From Ignavibacteria bacterium (GTDB lineage: Bacteria; Bacteroidota; Ignavibacteria; Ch128b), in contig JABLYA010000001.1 in NCBI GenBank assembly GCA_013177855.1, positions 2,560,983-2,624,982 on the forward strand: 64,000 nt of DNA, in the 5' to 3' direction. A program made the position numbers and the translations under genes. Under the pieces are notes generated by a model, which saw nothing but the letters and a program-made list of their open reading frames with translations, did no database searches and was not told the DNA's origin. Of the stretch, positions 27,621-35,522 are shown piece after piece. Within the stretch, counting starts at the first letter, position 1, and each line of letters opens with the position of its first letter.

Positions 27621-28868
27621 ATGAATTATAAATTTTCAATATCAGCATTTCTTTTCTTGATATTGTTTATTGTAGTTTATCTTAATGAAGCAAGTGCTCA
27701 GTGGATACAACTTAATACTTCCTTTGGAAAAAGGATTACAGGTTTACATGTAAGCAATTCTTCTATTTATGTTTCTACTGATTCAAATGGTGTATATTTT
27801 TCCAGTGACGGTGGATTATCTTGGGTTCAAAGAAATTCTGGCTTAACTAATTTACGAGTACTTAGTTTGACGAAGAAAAATAATACTCTTGCCATCGGGA
27901 CTCGTGGAGCTGGTGTTTTTATTTCTACAAATGATGGAATTTCTTGGTCGGTATCAACTACAGGAATGGCACTGCCGTATATTTATGCGTTGCTTATTAC
28001 TACACCAAATAATTATATACTGGCTGGTAGTGGTGGTTATGGCGGTTACATATCAACCGACAATGGTTCAGTATGGAGTTCAAACCTTACGACCACATGG
28101 ATAGTAAGTCACTATTTTGAAACACCAGCGGGCTATTATTTGTGTACCGCAGGTCCAGTACTATTTAAGAGTACAAATGAGGGTTTGAGCTGGAACCAAA
28201 TTCGGAGTGCAAGTACGAACCTGATTGCAATCGCAACTACTCCCAGACAGCCATCAGGTTTTAACATTTTCGTAAGTAGTCTAGATGGTATTTTCCGATC
28301 AACGAATGATGGTGCAAGTTGGACAGAGGTGAATAGTGGATTAGATTACCGTTGGGTAACTGCTCTTGTAAACAGTGGCATTAACTTATTCGCTGGTTCT
28401 AATGGGGGCGGTGTTTATTTATCTACAAATAATGGAACAAATTGGAGTAAGATAAACACGGGATTAACAAATCTGTTTATTACAAAACTTTTTATTGATG
28501 GTGGATTTATTTACGCAGCTACGGAAAATGGTGTGGTTTACCGAAGAACTCTATCAGAAGTGATAACATCAGTTGACCAAGAAGAGATTAATATCTCTAC
28601 TTTCTCGCTGAACCAAAACTTTCCAAACCCATTCAACCCAAGCACAAAAATCAGTTGGCAGTCTCCGGTTAGTGGTTATACAACATTAAAAGTTTATGAT
28701 GTGCTTGGAAAAGAAGTTGCTACACTGGTTAATGAATATCTTAATGCTGGAAGTTATGAAGTTGAGTTTAATGCTGGACAAACTCGTAATCTCTCAAGTG
28801 GAATTTATTTCTACAAATTACAGGTTGGTGAATTTGTTCAAACTAAGAAAATGATATTGGCAAAGTAA
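27621..28868 (+). CDS. T9SS-exported Asp-box beta-propeller protein, copy 2
   Basis: A 415-residue paralogue of the preceding gene. It starts with a longer, different signal peptide (about 1-26, ending ASAQW). Asp-box units are frequent: FSSDGGLSW, ISTNDGISW, KSTNEGLSW, RSTNDGASW and LSTNNGTNW. This suggests six or so blades. The T9SS sorting domain begins NQNFPNPFNPSTKI and ends FVQTKKMILAK. The propeller blades differ from those of copy 1 although the sorting domains are nearly the same in DNA. It is probably co-transcribed with its neighbours (11 and 10 bp gaps). Confidence 0.88.
   Translation: MNYKFSISAFLFLILFIVVYLNEASAQWIQLNTSFGKRITGLHVSNSSIYVSTDSNGVYFSSDGGLSWVQRNSGLTNLRVLSLTKKNNTLAIGTRGAGVFISTNDGISWSVSTTGMALPYIYALLITTPNNYILAGSGGYGGYISTDNGSVWSSNLTTTWIVSHYFETPAGYYLCTAGPVLFKSTNEGLSWNQIRSASTNLIAIATTPRQPSGFNIFVSSLDGIFRSTNDGASWTEVNSGLDYRWVTALVNSGINLFAGSNGGGVYLSTNNGTNWSKINTGLTNLFITKLFIDGGFIYAATENGVVYRRTLSEVITSVDQEEINISTFSLNQNFPNPFNPSTKISWQSPVSGYTTLKVYDVLGKEVATLVNEYLNAGSYEVEFNAGQTRNLSSGIYFYKLQVGEFVQTKKMILAK
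28617..28860 (+). repeat. Shared sorting-domain DNA, copy B
   Basis: Second copy of the sorting-domain DNA. It shares its first part with copy A (77 identical bases at 28632-28708). Its last part matches copy C: the segment coding FNAGQTRNLSSG and VGEFVQTKKMI is nearly base-for-base the same. Confidence 0.85.
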
Positions 28869-28878
28869 GAGGCTTAAA

Positions 28879-30202
28879 ATGAAAAACTTGAAAACTTACT
28901 TAGGGTTTTTTATAGTAGTTCTTTTTTTAATTCTACACTACGATTGTGTTGCCCAGAATATGGTTTCAACCGAAAGTCGTACTAACGCCGTTTCATTATT
29001 CAGCGGTGCTTATATGAGGAAATATCCACCATCTTATGAAAAATCTAATCTTCAAGGAGTTGTGCAACGGTATTCACCTGAAGCATTAGTTGATGGAACT
29101 ACGGAGAAAATTTGGTGCTCAGCAGAAGGATCAGTTTCTTCTCTTACATTTGAAATTGAACTTATTGAAACGTATGTAATCTCCGAATTTGAATTTAGTA
29201 ACTTAGTTGAAACAAATCCACGAGGAATGTGCGCGAAAGATGTTGTAGTAGAAATCGCTTCAACATTGAAAGGTAATTTTCGAAAAGTTCTGGAAACCAA
29301 GCTTGAGGAGTATGAGAATTCGAAATTTTCTATTGAACCAACGGAAGCACGTGTTGTACGCTTGACCATTAAAAGTAATTTTGGTAATAAAGATTACACT
29401 GAACTTGCGGAGTTCAAGGCATGGGGCGAGCCGAAAAATAAAAACATTGCAACTATTAATATAAATGGTATATGGGAATCCAATTGGGGGAAAGTTGATT
29501 TCAAACAAAATGGTACGCTTGTAAGTGGTCACTATGAATTTAACCAAGGAAAAATTCGTTTCGGCGGCATTCAGCGTAATAGAGTGACATATACTTGGAT
29601 TGAAGACGTAGTACAGCAAAGTGGCAATACAATTATGTTTCTTAATGAAGAGGGTGATAGACTTATAGGTATTTGGAGTTTCGGAAATGACTGGAGTAAT
29701 TACGGTTTCTGGATTCTTGAACGAGAGAATGGTATCCCCTTCAATCCTATTACTGAAACGATAACTGACGAAACTCTGTCGCAAAAAGACACATTGAAGA
29801 TGGATGATGTTAAAAAAGATGATGCTATAGTTGAAGAGATGAAAAAAGAATTAACATCAAAAAAAGAAGATAACTTTATACGGGGTCAACTTCAAGAAGA
29901 ATTCTGCTGAAATACTTCAGGAGTCATTACCCGTTCTACAACAAGTCCTGGAAGTATTAAAATCAAGCTCGAATATTAATATTAGGATCGAGGGACATAC
30001 TGACAATGTTGGCTCCGCTGAATATAATCTAAAACTTTCAAGAGAACGTGCAGATGCAGTAAAAGAATTTTTAATTAAGAATGGAATTGAACAAAATAGG
30101 ATTTCCGTTATTGGAAAAGGTGAGGAATTTCCTATTGCCGATAATGAGACGGAAATCGGTCGCTCGTTAAATCGAAGAGTGGAAATTCATGTGGTTGAAT
30201 AG
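28879..30202 (+). pseudogene. OmpA-family protein with discoidin-like domain, reading frame broken at an A7 tract
   Basis: Two frames make up one gene. The first (28879-29910) has a signal peptide (to about residue 24), a discoidin-like (F5/8 C) region with SPEALVDGTTEKIWCSAEG and VVRLTIKSNFGNKDYTELAE (about 55-180), and a beta-rich domain with repeated G.W units (NGIWESNWGKV, IGIWSFGNDW). It then ends early after KKED. The continuation in the +1 frame reads KITLYGVNFKKNSAEIL, IEGHTDNVGSAEYNLKLS, RISVIGKGEEFP and RSLNRRVEIHVVE up to the TAG at 30200-30202. That is a normal OmpA peptidoglycan-binding domain. Removing one A from the A7 run at 29859-29865 restores the frame. It may be a true mutation, a sequencing error in a homopolymer, or phase variation. 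Confidence 0.8.
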
Positions 30203-30358
30203 TGGAAGTTATGTTTTTCCTATGGATTAGCTTAGACGATCTAATAATCGCAATTTAATCAGGTTTTATGGTTGATCTTTTTTCACTATGCGGTGACTTT
30301 CAATTACTAATAAAACAATATGACATTTTATTAATAATAAAGTTAAACAAGAATTAAA

Positions 30359-31243
30359 ATGAAAGTCTTATTTACCTTTTTGACTTTTTTATTAGTTGCA
30401 AATGTTAATGCGAAGTTGGTGCAAAACAATGGACCGTACGGTGGGTTTGGGCGCGCGTTCGCCATTACTTCTAGCGGAATAGGAGATACAAGTGTTTACG
30501 CCGGGACCGATGGCGGTGTGTTCCGTTCGACTAACAATGGATCGAGCTGGACAGAGATCAGCGCCACCTCCACCATCACACGGATCACGAAAGACCGATC
30601 TCTTGCAGTGTCATTCAATGAAGCAGGCGGGACGAATATCTTCGTCGGAACTCACGCCAACGGTATTTTCCTTTCCACCAATAATAGTGAAAGCTGGACG
30701 CAGGTGAACACCGGGCTGACGAATTTAAACATTTACGCTCTTGCGACATCGGGCACGAACGTTTTCGCCGGGACGTATGGCGGTGGGGTCATCCTTTCCA
30801 CCAACAACGGCGCAAGCTGGACTCCATTCAATACCGGCTTGTCGAGTCTCCACGTCATTTCTCTTACGATCTCGGCAGACAATCTCTTCGCAGGAACCGA
30901 AAACGGAGGCGTCTGGAGGAGACCACTGTCACAGATCACCGCGGTCGAGGGACAGGCTGCGGGTGTTTCTGCCGAGTTCAGTCTTGGTCAGAACTACCCA
31001 AACCCCTTCAACCCAAGCACAAAAATCACCTGGCAGTCTCCGGTTAGTGGTTATACAACATTAAAAGTTTATGATGTTCTTGGGAATGAAGTTGCTACAT
31101 TGGTTAATGAATATATTAATGCAGGAAGTTACGAAGTCGAGTTTAATGCTGGACAAACTCGTAATCTCTCGAGCGGAGTTTATTTCTATAAATTACAGGT
31201 TGGTGAATTTGTTCAAACTAAGAAGATGATTTTAATTAAGTAA
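30359..31243 (+). CDS. T9SS-exported Asp-box beta-propeller protein, copy 3, with a GC-rich central segment
   Basis: A 294-residue relative of the two propeller genes upstream. The signal peptide (VLFTFLTFLLVANVNA) is nearly the same in DNA as that of copy 1, and the sorting domain (from NQNYPNPFNPSTKI, about residue 211) matches copies 1 and 2. The central part (about 22-208) has Asp-box units RSTNNGSSW, LSTNNSESW and LSTNNGASW with AGTYGGGV strands, fewer than in the other copies. Its DNA, from about 30425 to 30990, is clearly GC-richer, with codons such as GCC, CTC and ACG; in 30541-30600 I count 34 of 60 G or C. No clear ribosome site precedes the ATG. Confidence 0.85.
   Translation: MKVLFTFLTFLLVANVNAKLVQNNGPYGGFGRAFAITSSGIGDTSVYAGTDGGVFRSTNNGSSWTEISATSTITRITKDRSLAVSFNEAGGTNIFVGTHANGIFLSTNNSESWTQVNTGLTNLNIYALATSGTNVFAGTYGGGVILSTNNGASWTPFNTGLSSLHVISLTISADNLFAGTENGGVWRRPLSQITAVEGQAAGVSAEFSLGQNYPNPFNPSTKITWQSPVSGYTTLKVYDVLGNEVATLVNEYINAGSYEVEFNAGQTRNLSSGVYFYKLQVGEFVQTKKMILIK
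30992..31240 (+). repeat. Shared sorting-domain DNA, copy C
   Basis: Third copy of the sorting-domain DNA. Its first 37 bases are identical to those of copy A, and its end resembles copy B. The change from GC-rich to AT-rich sequence falls right at its start. Confidence 0.85.
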
Positions 31244-31377
31244 TTTATTTCTGGTATTAAATATGACATTAAGAAGAAGAACATCTAATGTGATCGAACT
31301 TGGAAATGTTCAATTTGAAGTTTCCACTAATGAACCTATAAAAACAACAAATCAATAAACAACAAAGGAGTAAAATC

Positions 31378-31959
31378 ATGAAGCTAAATTCATTAAAGCT
31401 CGTTCTGATAGTTTTTACACTATCATCATTATTTCTCATTGGTTGTCAGAAAAAAGAGGACAATCCTACAGGTCCCGGCGATGGAGGAAACACTCAAACC
31501 GGAGCTGGAACTATGTCTGCTAAAATTGATAATGTAAATTGGTCAGCTTCTGCAATTCCTGGTTCTCCAATACCAGCTGCCTATGCTGACTTTTCAGTTT
31601 CTGGCAGTCAGTCAGTTTTACAAATTATGGGAACTCAGATAAGTGGGTCTACTGCTTCCACAATTCTCATAAGTTTAAATAATGTTAGATCAACTGGAGA
31701 ATATAGTCTTGGTGTACCAGGATTAAATTATTTTGGATATGGCGTAGTAAGCTATAGTGACGGAAGTGCTTACGGAACAGCCTATCAACCTGGTCAAGAC
31801 CAATATACTGGAAAAGTGACCATAACAAAATTTGATGAAACAAATAAGATTGTCTCTGGCACATTCTATTTTACCGCAAAAGCTGCTTCAGGAAATGCGA
31901 CTGGAGAAAAACGGATTACTGAAGGAAAATTTGATGTAAAGTGGGGAATATTTAATTAA
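31378..31959 (+). CDS. Lipoprotein of unknown function, tandem copy 1
   Basis: A 193-residue lipoprotein with signal peptide and lipobox FLIGC (Cys23), then a Lys/Glu/Gly-rich spacer (KKEDNPTGPGDGGN). The folded part (about 40-193) begins GAGTMSAKIDNVNWSAS and is predicted to be all beta. It ends GKFDVKWGIFN after the strand FDETNKIVSGTFYFTA. This resembles small Bacteroidota lipoproteins of the DUF6252 kind, as far as I can recall. It has a clear ribosome site (AAAGGAG) and its own terminator. The function is unknown. Confidence 0.8.
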   Translation: MKLNSLKLVLIVFTLSSLFLIGCQKKEDNPTGPGDGGNTQTGAGTMSAKIDNVNWSASAIPGSPIPAAYADFSVSGSQSVLQIMGTQISGSTASTILISLNNVRSTGEYSLGVPGLNYFGYGVVSYSDGSAYGTAYQPGQDQYTGKVTITKFDETNKIVSGTFYFTAKAASGNATGEKRITEGKFDVKWGIFN

Positions 31960-31976
31960 TACACTCTATATTTTAA

Positions 31977-32020
31977 GAGAAGGTGATCGAGAAACTTAAA
32001 TCGTTCACCTTCTTCTTTAT
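31977..32020 (+). terminator. Rho-independent terminator after lipoprotein copy 1
   Basis: AGAAGGTGA (31978-31986) pairs with TCACCTTCT (32005-32013) and is followed by T-rich sequence. Confidence 0.75.
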
Positions 32021-32158
32021 AAACTGAAAAAAGTATCTAATTAAATTTTTTACCTCCCTCTAAGTTAAAAAGTGATTAATAAAATTCTTCATTTGTCGTA
32101 TTGAACTATTAATCAAGGATTCTAATTTGCATATGTAAAAAATTAGGGAGGTAATAAA

Positions 32159-32710
32159 ATGAGAAAACTAATTAATTCACTTGCAACATTTTTTGTCGTG
32201 TTTATTTTGATTTTCTCGGGTTGTAAAAAAGAAGACAACCCAGTAGATGGAGGAATTAGTGGTCCTACACAAACAGGTGCTGGAACTATGAGCTGTAAAA
32301 TTGATGGACAGAATTGGTCGTCTACAACTATGCCAGGTGCACCAGTTCCAGGAGCGTATGCTCAGCAAATATCAGGTAATACTTTTACTATTGTTGGAAT
32401 GCAGGTGAGCGGAACAGTTACATCAGTTATTAATATCTGGTTAACAAATCTCACTGGAACAGGAGAATACAAATTAGGAATAGCTGGTGTTAATGGTGCG
32501 ACTGGATATGCAAATTTATCTTTTCAACCTGGAAATGCTTATACGACCAGTTCGAGTGAAACAATCAAAGGTAAAGTTAGTGTCATTAAGTTTGATACAG
32601 CAAATAAAATAATCTCCGGAACATTTGAATTTACCGCGGAAGGACAAAATCCTTCAGATAAAAAAGTTGTAACTGAAGGTAAATTCGATGTGAAATGGGG
32701 ATACTTTTAA
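32159..32710 (+). CDS. Lipoprotein of unknown function, tandem copy 2
   Basis: A 183-residue paralogue of the lipoprotein just upstream, from a tandem duplication followed by divergence. Lipobox is IFSGC (Cys22), followed by KKEDNPVDGG. The same landmarks occur: TQTGAGTMSCKIDGQNWSS, TGEYKLGIAGVNG, FDTANKIISGTFEFTA and TEGKFDVKWGYF. An extra cysteine (in MSCKID) distinguishes it. A strong ribosome site (GGGAGG) precedes the ATG. A possible promoter is TTG, 19 bases, TAATTTGC in the 200-bp gap, one base short of the consensus. A good terminator follows. Confidence 0.82.
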   Translation: MRKLINSLATFFVVFILIFSGCKKEDNPVDGGISGPTQTGAGTMSCKIDGQNWSSTTMPGAPVPGAYAQQISGNTFTIVGMQVSGTVTSVINIWLTNLTGTGEYKLGIAGVNGATGYANLSFQPGNAYTTSSSETIKGKVSVIKFDTANKIISGTFEFTAEGQNPSDKKVVTEGKFDVKWGYF

Positions 32711-32719
32711 TTACTTTAA

Positions 32720-32748
32720 GGGGCAGGTTTAAGCCTGCCCTTATTCTT
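32720..32748 (+). terminator. Rho-independent terminator after lipoprotein copy 2
   Basis: GGGCAGG (32721-32727) pairs perfectly with CCTGCCC (32734-32740) around a six-base loop, followed by TTATTCTT. Confidence 0.85.
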
Positions 32749-32790
32749 GATGATAATGAAAAATTAAAAACCCAACAAATCATATACATA

Positions 32791-33012
32791 ATGATTGAAA
32801 GAATAAAATTCACAGCAAAAAAGTATTTCAAATCTAAATTGAGCCATTTAATACTTTTGATTTTAATATTGAATGTTGTTTTTACGAGCGGATATATTTT
32901 TTATAAATTCTTTTATACGAATGAATATGGATTTAATGATTATGCAAAATTACTTCTCAGTGGAATTCTTTTGCTGCTTTATTTTTATACCCTCATAAAA
33001 AATAAAGATTAG
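32791..33012 (+). CDS. Small two-helix membrane protein, unknown function
   Basis: A 73-residue protein from ATG 32791 with a basic N-terminus (MIERIKFTAKKYFKSK) and two hydrophobic helices (LILLILILNVVFTSGYIFY and LLLSGILLLLYFYTLI). An earlier in-frame start exists but would run through the terminator at 32720, so the short form is chosen. No clear ribosome site is seen, which lowers confidence. I do not recognise the protein. Confidence 0.45.
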   Translation: MIERIKFTAKKYFKSKLSHLILLILILNVVFTSGYIFYKFFYTNEYGFNDYAKLLLSGILLLLYFYTLIKNKD

Positions 33013-33033
33013 CTCGCAAGCAAATTTTTGAAT

Positions 33034-33987
33034 TCATTGACCATTTTTAAAATTATCAACCAACTCACGAACTACATTCGAAACTTTCTCTCTATTCTCA
33101 AGAATTAATTGAAGTTTTTCATCAAGAATCTTTACTCTCTCGTCATTCCATAATTCTTTTTTTAGATAGTTCGAGATTAAATCTTTAATGCGGTTCTTAA
33201 ATCTTTGTTCTCTCTTTAATTTTAGTTGACCAGTTTTTTCTAAAAATTCTTTATGCTCTAAAATCTTTAGATAGAGTTCTTCGATGCCTTTATTTTCTGA
33301 TGCAGTTGTCTTGATAATTGGAGGTAACCAAATATTTTCATCGTGTTCTTTGAAAGAAAGAATAAATTGAAGTGAAGCAACTGCCTGATCAGCACCAGCC
33401 CTGTCAGACTTGTTCATTACAAAAATATCCCCAATTTCCATTAAACCTGCTTTCATTGCTTGAATTGAATCACCTGATTCAGGCACAAGTACAACAACAG
33501 TTGTATCTACATTATTTGCAACATCAAGTTCAGATTGACCAACGCCAACTGTTTCATAAATAGTAAAGTCAAATCCTGCAAAATCAAAAACATCACCAGC
33601 CTCTGAAGCAAATTGATTTAATCCGCCAAGGCTTCCTCTTGATGCCATACTTCTGATAAAAACATTTGGATGAGTTCCAATTTCAGACATTCTAATTCTA
33701 TCACCAAGAAGAGCGCCTCCAGTAAATGGAGAAGTGGGATCTACTGCAATTACTCCAACCGAAAAATTTTTAGAGACGAGTAATTTGACGAGAGCATTTG
33801 TCAAAGTACTTTTACCAGCACCTGGGGGACCAGTGATTCCAACTCTGTATGAATGACCATATTTAGAAGAAATTCTATCAATGATTTGTTGTGCAATTTT
33901 TGTGTTGTTTTCAATCTCAGTCAGAGCTCGAGCAATTGCTTTTTTATCTTTATGTGAAATTTTTTCTATGAATTGATCAATGTTCAT
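33034..33987 (-). CDS. meaB: MeaB/ArgK-type GTPase for methylmalonyl-CoA mutase
   Basis: A 317-residue G3E-family GTPase that gates cobalamin loading and protects methylmalonyl-CoA mutase. Seen are Walker A GITGPPGAGKSTLTNAL near residue 53, the Asp of DPTSPFTGGALLGDRIRM, the switch region FIRSMASRGSLGGLNQ, TVGVGQSELDVANNVDTTVV and the NKxD base motif VMNKSDRAGAD. The C-terminal helical arm is shorter than in some members. The mutase genes are not in this window. It overlaps the epimerase gene by 4 bp at the end of a minus-strand operon. Confidence 0.93.
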   Translation of the reverse strand: MNIDQFIEKISHKDKKAIARALTEIENNTKIAQQIIDRISSKYGHSYRVGITGPPGAGKSTLTNALVKLLVSKNFSVGVIAVDPTSPFTGGALLGDRIRMSEIGTHPNVFIRSMASRGSLGGLNQFASEAGDVFDFAGFDFTIYETVGVGQSELDVANNVDTTVVVLVPESGDSIQAMKAGLMEIGDIFVMNKSDRAGADQAVASLQFILSFKEHDENIWLPPIIKTTASENKGIEELYLKILEHKEFLEKTGQLKLKREQRFKNRIKDLISNYLKKELWNDERVKILDEKLQLILENREKVSNVVRELVDNFKNGQ

Positions 33988-34904
33988 TTTGCAAGTGATT
34001 TATAATATTCGATAGTTTCTCTTAATCCATCTTCAAGTTTGGTGGAAGGTTTCCAACCAAATTTTTTGAATAATTTTTCAGAAGTAATAACAGACCGCAT
34101 TTGTTCACCTGGCTTTGCAGGTCCATGAACTTCTTTTATTGAATTATTAAAATTTTGATTAATCAATCTGAATAATTCGTTTACACTTGTTTCGATTCCG
34201 GTTCCTACATTATAAATGTCAGATTCTTCTTCATTTAAAGTTAGAAGATTTGCTTTTACTACATCTTTAACATAAACATAATCTCGCGTTTGTTCACCGC
34301 TGCCATTGATAATTGGTTGATCGCCAGCCAATATTTTATCAAGGAAAATACAAACTACACCTGCTTCTCCGAGCGGATTTTGTCTTGGTCCATAAATATT
34401 TGCATATCTCAGAATAGTATATTTTAATCCATGAACTTCTTTATAGAAATAAAGATATTTTTCTACGCTGAGTTTAGAAATTCCATAAGGTGAAAGTGGC
34501 TGTTGCTTGTGGTTTTCATCAGCGGGGAAGTAATCCTGTTCGCCATAAACTGCACCACCTGTAGATGCGAACATAAATTTTTTAACTCCAAATTTGATAG
34601 AGTTTTGTAGAAGATTCAAAGTACCGATGATATTGACTCCAGCATCATAAATTGGATCAGTAACAGAACGGCGAACATCGATTTGTGCTGCGTGATGATT
34701 TACGACATCAAATTTCCCTTCATCAAATATTTTTGTTAAATCATCACGAATATCTATTTCATAAAATTTTGCTCTGGGATTTATATTTTCTTTGCGACCT
34801 GTGGTTAGATTATCTATGATGGTTACATTGTGACCGTTTTCAATGAATGCATCAACAATATGAGAGGCGATGAAGCCAGCTCCGCCAGTTACCAGAATGT
34901 TCAA
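33984..34904 (-). CDS. NAD-dependent sugar epimerase/dehydratase (GalE-like)
   Basis: A 306-residue extended short-chain dehydrogenase. The Rossmann motif GGAGFIASH (7-15) is followed by NVTIIDNLTTGRKENI and NHHAAQIDVRRSV, and the catalytic YGISKLSVEKY carries the YxxxK pair. RYANIYGPRQ and GSGEQTRDYVYVKDV are standard for UDP-glucose 4-epimerase-like enzymes. It probably acts on a nucleotide sugar for envelope glycans, but the exact substrate is open. It sits 1 bp from nadD and overlaps meaB. Confidence 0.88.
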   Translation of the reverse strand: MNILVTGGAGFIASHIVDAFIENGHNVTIIDNLTTGRKENINPRAKFYEIDIRDDLTKIFDEGKFDVVNHHAAQIDVRRSVTDPIYDAGVNIIGTLNLLQNSIKFGVKKFMFASTGGAVYGEQDYFPADENHKQQPLSPYGISKLSVEKYLYFYKEVHGLKYTILRYANIYGPRQNPLGEAGVVCIFLDKILAGDQPIINGSGEQTRDYVYVKDVVKANLLTLNEEESDIYNVGTGIETSVNELFRLINQNFNNSIKEVHGPAKPGEQMRSVITSEKLFKKFGWKPSTKLEDGLRETIEYYKSLAK

Positions 34905-34905
34905 T

Positions 34906-35520
34906 TTATCCTCCGTAGTTTTTATATAATTTGTGTTTAGTTATATACTTTTCAACTTTTTCAGGTACAAGATATTTAATGCTCTTATTAGAACGAATAT
35001 TATTTCTAATCATTGTGCTTGAGATTTCAATATCTGGAATTTGACAGACGAAGATTTTTTTACCTCTTAGTTTTGCGGGTAATTTTTGATTAACTCCACC
35101 GCGATTTGTTACAATCAATTTTGCAAGTTGTAAAATTGTGTCTGGCTCTTTCCAGCGATGAAAATCTTTAATGTTATCTGCACCAATTACAAAATACAAA
35201 TCATCAAACTTTTTCTTAAAATATTTTAAAGTATCAACGGTGTAGGATTTTCCTTTTCTTTTGATTTCAATATCTGATAATTCAAATTTTGGATTATCTT
35301 GAATTGCAAGTTTAATCATCTCAAGTCTTGATTCAGGTGGAGCAAAATCTTTGTCTGATTTAAGAGGCTGAATGTAACAGGGTACAAAAATTATTCTGTC
35401 GAGATTGAGCTCATCACAAACAGTATTTGCAAGAATCAAGTGTCCGATATGAATTGGATTGAATGAACCGCCAAGAATTGCAATTTTCTCTGTTGATTTC
35501 TGTTTCAAGTTAGTTTCCAT
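34906..35520 (-). CDS. nadD: Nicotinate-nucleotide adenylyltransferase
   Basis: A 204-residue enzyme that makes deamido-NAD from nicotinate mononucleotide and ATP. The nucleotidyltransferase motif GGSFNPIHIGHLILAN and the C-terminal ISSTMIRNNIRS are both present, with FVIGADNIKDFHRWKEPDTI between them, the usual NadD wording. Length is typical. A ribosome site for it is not outstanding; the spacing to the PrsW-like gene (2 bp) implies coupling. Confidence 0.95.
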   Translation of the reverse strand: METNLKQKSTEKIAILGGSFNPIHIGHLILANTVCDELNLDRIIFVPCYIQPLKSDKDFAPPESRLEMIKLAIQDNPKFELSDIEIKRKGKSYTVDTLKYFKKKFDDLYFVIGADNIKDFHRWKEPDTILQLAKLIVTNRGGVNQKLPAKLRGKKIFVCQIPDIEISSTMIRNNIRSNKSIKYLVPEKVEKYITKHKLYKNYGG

Positions 35521-35522
35521 AT

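Noticed and set aside
26383-28868. Sialidase activity for the Asp-box proteins
   Set aside because: Only the structural Asp-box repeats are seen. The arginine triad and other catalytic residues of sialidases could not be found.
29853-29880. Programmed -1 frameshifting on the A7 run as an explanation for the OmpA gene
   Set aside because: A -1 slip gives AGA AGA TAA, an immediate stop. The OmpA frame is +1, and no known +1 signal is present, so mutation, sequencing error or phase variation is more likely.
31263-31358. A 31-codon frame starting MTLRRRTSNVIELGN between the propeller gene and the lipoprotein gene
   Set aside because: It is too short to judge, with no ribosome site and no recognised relatives; it could be a remnant.
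32695-32790. Upstream extension of the small membrane protein
   Set aside because: The extension would read through a strong terminator and add residues unlike a membrane protein start.
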